Assembly: GCA_043810345.1 (NCBI GenBank)
Contig: JBDROF010000024.1
Span: 1 to 9,502, forward strand
Direction of reading: 5' to 3'
DNA length: 9,502 bases
Source: QYOJ01 sp043810345
Lineage (GTDB): Bacteria > Bacteroidota > Bacteroidia > Bacteroidales > FEN-979
Shown: in pieces, positions 6,181-9,502 of the stretch
Layout: each line of letters begins with the position of its first letter
Position numbering within the stretch: the first letter of the stretch is position 1
Made by a program: the position numbers and the translations under genes
Notes under the pieces: generated by a model
Databases searched by the model: none
The model's input: only the letters and a program-made list of their open reading frames with translations
What the model was told of the DNA's origin: nothing

Positions 6181-7689
6181 GCGGTAGTTGATGGCTTCGG
6201 CCAGGTGTTCAGGGCGGATCTGTGAAGAGGATTCCAGGTCGGCGATTGTTCGTGACACTTTCAGGATCCGGTCGAATGCCCGGGCGGATAGTCCGAGTTT
6301 CTCCATAGCGGTTTTCAGGATCAGGTTACAGGGTTCATCGAGTGTACAAAAGGTACGAAGCGTTTTTGCAGTGATCTGTGCGTTGCAATAGATCCTGGGG
6401 AATTTCACATAGCGCTTCTCCTGGATCTCCCTGGCAGCAATTACGCGCTGCCGGATGGCTGAGCTGGTTTCGGACCGGCGGGCATCGCTTAGGTCCCTGA
6501 ATGGCACAGGGATCACTTCCACCTGGATATCAATCCGGTCGAACAGCGGTCCCGATATCCTGTTGATGTATTTCTGAACGGTCCCGGCCCCACATTTGCA
6601 ATCGATCTGCGGATGATTGTAGTAGCCACACGGACAGGGATTCATGGCTGCCACCAGCATGAAACTGGCGGGATACTCCACACTCATCCGGGCCCTTGAG
6701 ATGGTCACTACCCGGTCTTCCAGTGGCTGCCGGAGCACTTCCAGCACAGCTCGTTTGAACTCCGGGAGCTCATCGAGGAAAAGCACTCCGTTGTGAGCCA
6801 AAGAGATCTCTCCCGGCTGAGGAACTCCCCCGCCCCCTACAAGCGCCACATCCGATATCGTATGATGAGGCGACCGGAACGGCCGTACAGTGACCAGGGA
6901 TCGGTGTACTCCCATCTTTCCGGCTACCGAATGGATCTTGGTGGTCTCCAGCGCTTCCTGCAGCGTGAAAGGAGGAAGGATGGATGGCAACCGCTTGGCC
7001 AGCATTGTTTTACCTGACCCGGGAGGACCGATCAGGATGAGGTTATGCCCTCCTGAAGCGGCGATCTCCAGGGCTCTTTTGATGTTCTCCTGCCCCTTTA
7101 CCTCCGAGAAATCGTATTCAAAGTCTGTCGACCGGTTCAGAAACTCCTCCTTGCAGTCAACCATCGTTCGCGTGAGCGCCCCCTTGCCATCGAGAAATTC
7201 CATAACCTCCCGGAGATGCTTCACTCCATATACCTCCAGCTCTCCTACCACGGCTGCTTCAGATGCGTTTTCTTGCGGTAAAATTACCCCCTTGAATCCC
7301 CTTTTCAGTGCCTCGATCGCGATCGGAAGGGCGCCTTTGATGGGCCTGATGGTGCCATCCAGTGACAACTCACCCATGATGATAAAGGATCCGGTCCGAT
7401 CGTTGCTGATATGTTCGTTAGCAGCCAGGATCGCCACAGCGATGGAGAGGTCGTAGGAGGAGCCCTCTTTCCGGATATCTGCCGGGGCCATGTTGATCAC
7501 GATCTTTTTCCCCGGGATCCTGAGACCAATACTCCGCAGGGCTGAATCAACCCGTTGCTGACTCTCTTTCACAGCACTGTCGGGCAACCCTACCATCGAG
7601 AAGTTGATCCCAATGTCAATGCTGACTTCGATGGTAATGGTGATGGCGTGGATCCCGTAAAGAGCACAGCCAAATGTTTTAACCAGCAT
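6151..7689 (-). CDS. yifB: YifB/ComM family Mg-chelatase-like AAA+ ATPase
   Basis: A 512-residue protein, full length for the family. Residues 1-170 are the Lon-protease-like ChlI N-terminal domain (e.g. GLPDSAVKES at 34-43, INMAPADIRKEGSSYDL at 65-81). The central AAA+ Mg-chelatase domain has Walker A GPPGSGKT (221-228), the RPFRSPHHTISD motif (269-280), Walker B VLFLDELPE (302-310) and MNPCPCGY (349-356), with C352, C354, C364 and C366 as a likely zinc site. The C-terminal Mg_chelatase_C domain ends in YRSLDRE-WG. Known homologues (ComM of naturally competent bacteria) are hexameric helicases that promote branch migration of incoming DNA during transformation; in many species the role is unproven. 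The gene lies 62 bases downstream of gldB on the same strand and starts at an ATG with no Shine-Dalgarno site, which is common in Bacteroidota. Its 3' end overlaps the NifX-like gene by 30 bases. Confidence 0.95.
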   Translation of the reverse strand: MLVKTFGCALYGIHAITITIEVSIDIGINFSMVGLPDSAVKESQQRVDSALRSIGLRIPGKKIVINMAPADIRKEGSSYDLSIAVAILAANEHISNDRTGSFIIMGELSLDGTIRPIKGALPIAIEALKRGFKGVILPQENASEAAVVGELEVYGVKHLREVMEFLDGKGALTRTMVDCKEEFLNRSTDFEYDFSEVKGQENIKRALEIAASGGHNLILIGPPGSGKTMLAKRLPSILPPFTLQEALETTKIHSVAGKMGVHRSLVTVRPFRSPHHTISDVALVGGGGVPQPGEISLAHNGVLFLDELPEFKRAVLEVLRQPLEDRVVTISRARMSVEYPASFMLVAAMNPCPCGYYNHPQIDCKCGAGTVQKYINRISGPLFDRIDIQVEVIPVPFRDLSDARRSETSSAIRQRVIAAREIQEKRYVKFPRIYCNAQITAKTLRTFCTLDEPCNLILKTAMEKLGLSARAFDRILKVSRTIADLESSSQIRPEHLAEAINYRSLDRESWGH

Positions 7690-7698
7690 AGTTTTGTT

Positions 7699-7723
7699 TG
7701 CCCATTAATCAGGTTTAAGGGCA
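7699..7723 (-). other. Inverted repeat (hairpin) in the gldB-yifB gap
   Basis: A 9-base-pair stem, TGCCC plus TTAA pairing with TTAA plus GGGCA, has one unpaired base (the A at 7704 on the + strand) and a 6-base loop. It lies 9 bases before the yifB ATG. No T-run follows on the - strand, so a simple intrinsic terminator is unlikely; it may be an RNA leader structure, a processing site or an operator. Confidence 0.45.
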
Positions 7724-7751
7724 AAAGGTTATACCCGGATGACAGATTTTT

Positions 7752-8765
7752 TTATTTCCGTGGTTTGTACTTCGATTCCGATAGGATCTTCTGGGAATCC
7801 GGTTCGTGGATAAGTTCTTCGAGCGAGACTTCCGGATTCTGTTCCATATAGGCCTTTATGATCTGCCAGCCCAGGTATTCACCCAGCCGGGGAGGAGATT
7901 CAGAAGAGAAATCGGCCGTAAAGGGTCCGTCGGCAAGGAAGGTCCGGATGGTGCTTCCCTTGGAGGTAAACAATAACCGGTTTTCAATGAGGGCCGCCCA
8001 AACATGGGCTTCATTCGAATGGATCCAATCCATCTGACGTTCCGTATAGGCAATTTTATAACGATCAGGGTAGTCCGGGATCAAGGCATCCAGGAAATAG
8101 ATCTGTTTCCCGGCATCAATCATGTGGTCAAGCAGGGTATTTCCCGGATAGCGAACCGGATAATATTCCTCTTCAATGGCCCGGATACAACCAGGCAAGA
8201 TATAGGCGGGTTCCATACGTTGTATCTTATACAATGGCAGGCCATCAGCCGCATAAGGTTTGAATCCGGTGCCCAGGTACGCATCCAGTGCGATCAGGAG
8301 GACACTGTCAATATATTGGACAGGATCTTCGTATTCCCCGCCTGAAATATAGGTGTAAACCCTCGGTATCCGGGCATCAGGGTAATAATATAGCAGGTGG
8401 CGGAAGGCCTCAGTAAGTTTGCTCTCAAGACTACTGAGATCGGGGAACCGCTCCTGCGAAGTATGGTAAAATTCAACGGTCCGGATATTGGTCAGATACT
8501 CTTTCAGGTTGTGGATCTTAGCGCTATCCCTGAGATCCGTATCCAGGAAAAAAAGGTAAAAAGGCTTGATCTGCTCCAATCCCTCTTCCAACCTGTTAAG
8601 CGGGATCGAAAACAAAGCCCTGTCATACCGGTGAACCTCCACCTTATCCAGTGGAATATCCGAAACATCCACCTGGAGCCTCGAGGATGACCAGTTGCAG
8701 GAACCACTGATCATAAGGAGCAGAACATGCATCGACAAAAAACCTTTTAAGGTGGCACTCTTCAT
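7752..8765 (-). CDS. gldB: GldB-like gliding motility lipoprotein
   Basis: The protein is 337 residues from the start chosen here; an in-frame ATG at 8801 would give 349. The later start is preferred because it gives a normal lipoprotein signal, MKSATLKG, then a hydrophobic run, ending in ISGSC with the cysteine at residue 23; the lipobox is weak because Ser, not Leu, is at -3. The mature part is without obvious repeats. Family hallmarks are the early VHRYDRALF segment, the central HMIDAGKQIYFLDALIPD segment, NEAHVWAALIENRLLF, and the ending GEYLGWQIIKAYMEQNPEVS...KILSESKYKPRK. GldB is required for gliding in Flavobacterium but is also found in non-gliding Bacteroidota. It acts in the cell envelope; its biochemical activity is unknown. 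No Shine-Dalgarno site is seen. It is divergent from the barrel gene at 8880 and upstream of yifB. Confidence 0.85.
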   Translation of the reverse strand: MKSATLKGFLSMHVLLLMISGSCNWSSSRLQVDVSDIPLDKVEVHRYDRALFSIPLNRLEEGLEQIKPFYLFFLDTDLRDSAKIHNLKEYLTNIRTVEFYHTSQERFPDLSSLESKLTEAFRHLLYYYPDARIPRVYTYISGGEYEDPVQYIDSVLLIALDAYLGTGFKPYAADGLPLYKIQRMEPAYILPGCIRAIEEEYYPVRYPGNTLLDHMIDAGKQIYFLDALIPDYPDRYKIAYTERQMDWIHSNEAHVWAALIENRLLFTSKGSTIRTFLADGPFTADFSSESPPRLGEYLGWQIIKAYMEQNPEVSLEELIHEPDSQKILSESKYKPRK

Positions 8766-8814
8766 GGATCTGAAAACGTGAATAACTTTATTATATTTCA
8801 TGAAAACCAGTAGA

Positions 8815-8822
8815 CAAAACTA
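8815..8822 (-). promoter_or_regulatory. Possible Bacteroidota -7 element for gldB
   Basis: Read on the - strand this is TAGTTTTG, matching the TAnnTTTG -7 consensus. Transcription would start near 8808, about 40 bases before the ATG at 8765 but almost on top of the ATG at 8801, which mildly favours the shorter GldB. No clear -33 TTG was found at the right distance. Confidence 0.3.
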
Positions 8823-8835
8823 CCATCAAAAGTTA

Positions 8836-8843
8836 TATTTTTG
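8836..8843 (+). promoter_or_regulatory. Possible Bacteroidota -7 element for the outer-membrane barrel gene
   Basis: TATTTTTG fits TAnnTTTG and lies 36 bases before the ATG at 8880, leaving a leader of roughly 30 bases. No convincing -33 TTG is seen, and the region is A/T-rich, so a chance match is possible. Confidence 0.3.
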
Positions 8844-8879
8844 CTTGAACCAGGCAAGAAAAGCTGTAAATCTTCAGTT

Positions 8880-9502
8880 ATGAAACAAATCATCATCCCT
8901 CTTTTCCTTCTTGTATTCGGATGGTCACCACCATCATTCTTACAAGCCCAGGACCAACCCGTGAAGCTGGGATTGAAAGCCTCCCCGCATCTATCGTGGA
9001 TGGCTCCCGAAACAAAACACTACAACTATGATGGGATCACCGGGGGTGCAACCATCGGACTGGTCAGTGATTTTTACCTGGCAAAAAATTATGCCTTTTC
9101 AACTGGTTTTAATTTCGTTTTTCTGAATGGGAAACTAACGTATGGCGATTCTCTGTTTTTAAGTACAGATACTATTTACGGCCAGATGAACAGAAAATAT
9201 AAGTTTTTCTATATTGATCTTCCTTATATGCTCAAGATGCAGACCAATCCCTTCGGACGTTTCTCTTTTTTCGGACAGATCGGATTTTCAACCGGATTCC
9301 GTATAAACGCAAAAGCCAGGGATCAGTTTGACACTGGAATTGTCGGATCATCCCTGAATGAAAACAACAACATCACTTCAGAAACCTCGCTGATCCGACA
9401 GTCTGTTATCTTTGGAGTGGGACTGGAATATCATCTTGATGTGAATACCAGGTTCTTTCTCGGCGTCAATTACAGTAACAGTCTGAATAATGTTTTAACC
9501 GG
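8880..9502 (+). CDS. PorT-like outer-membrane beta-barrel protein, N-terminal part (runs off window)
   Basis: An open frame from ATG at 8880 reaches the window end without a stop, giving 207 visible residues. It begins with a clear Sec signal peptide (MKQIIIPLFLLVFGW..., probably cleaved near FLQA-QDQP, residue 23 or 24). After it come alternating hydrophobic/polar strands rich in aromatic and Gly residues: LGLKASPHLSWM, GATIGLVSDFYLAKNYAFSTGFNFVF, KFFYIDLPYMLKM, GRFSFFGQIGFSTGFRI, and SVIFGVGLEYHLD followed by RFFLGVNYS. This is the pattern of the PorT/OmpW-like small barrels (outer membrane beta-barrel domain) common in Bacteroidota. The YIDLPYMLK segment is typical of that group. A true PorT (type IX secretion) assignment cannot be made from the fragment, so no symbol is given. 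No Shine-Dalgarno site precedes the ATG. The role is probably an outer-membrane protein of unknown function. Confidence 0.85.
   Translation, partial: MKQIIIPLFLLVFGWSPPSFLQAQDQPVKLGLKASPHLSWMAPETKHYNYDGITGGATIGLVSDFYLAKNYAFSTGFNFVFLNGKLTYGDSLFLSTDTIYGQMNRKYKFFYIDLPYMLKMQTNPFGRFSFFGQIGFSTGFRINAKARDQFDTGIVGSSLNENNNITSETSLIRQSVIFGVGLEYHLDVNTRFFLGVNYSNSLNNVLT

Noticed and set aside
6161..6190. Inverted repeat CAACT...AGTTG as a terminator for the convergent genes
   Set aside because: The stem is only five base pairs with a 20-base loop and no T-run on either strand; likely chance.
6890..7456. 188-codon open frame on the + strand
   Set aside because: It lies fully antisense to the well-conserved yifB, and its translation shows no domain-like pattern; it is a shadow of a GC-richer gene.
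7555..7851. 98-codon open frame on the + strand spanning the yifB start and gldB end
   Set aside because: It overlaps two supported genes and their spacer in antisense; no ribosome site or domain features are visible.

Overview
The window looks like a Bacteroidota chromosome, probably from an anaerobic or fermentative member (inference). The taxonomic hints are a GldB-type gliding lipoprotein gene, a PorT-like outer-membrane barrel gene, TAnnTTTG-like -7 elements in the intergenic region between them, and no Shine-Dalgarno sequences in front of the right-hand genes. No tRNA, rRNA, CRISPR array, insertion sequence or phage gene was seen.

Left two thirds (2-6180, + strand): a compact run of five genes. 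In order they encode (1) the C-terminal part of a cysteine-rich zinc-ribbon-like protein, cut by the window edge; (2) a 1058-residue fusion of a NuoE-like [2Fe-2S] domain, a NuoF/HndC-like NADH:FMN domain and a GltD/NfnB-like FAD oxidoreductase; (3) a 225-residue NuoG/HndD-like [2Fe-2S] plus 2x[4Fe-4S] electron-transfer protein; (4) a 529-residue FMN-binding glutamate-synthase-core protein without a glutaminase domain; (5) a 119-residue NifX/NifB-C-like protein. Genes 2/3 and 4/5 overlap by ATGA, and the other gaps are 13 and 36 bases, so this is almost certainly one transcription unit. The likely logic is that NADH (or NADPH) is oxidised by the fusion protein, electrons pass along its Fe-S chain and through the ferredoxin-like subunit, and they reach the FMN of the GltB-like subunit, which would reduce 2-iminoglutarate or a related substrate. 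Two different flavin sites with separate nucleotide-binding folds in one chain make electron bifurcation or NADH/NADPH/ferredoxin coupling possible, but this is not shown.

Right third (6151-8765, - strand): yifB/comM (Mg-chelatase-like AAA+ ATPase) preceded by gldB, in the same direction and 62 bases apart, with a hairpin in the gap. yifB meets the + strand operon tail to tail with a 30-base overlap of the coding ends.

Right edge (8880-9502, + strand): the start of an outer-membrane beta-barrel gene, divergent from gldB across a roughly 100-base promoter region.

The most notable content is the redox operon. Its glutamate-synthase-like subunit has lost both the glutaminase domain and the usual 3Fe-4S cysteines but carries a new N-terminal four-cysteine motif. 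Its NADH-side subunits are fused in one polypeptide. Its leader sequences (good Shine-Dalgarno sites) differ from those of the flanking Bacteroidota-type genes.
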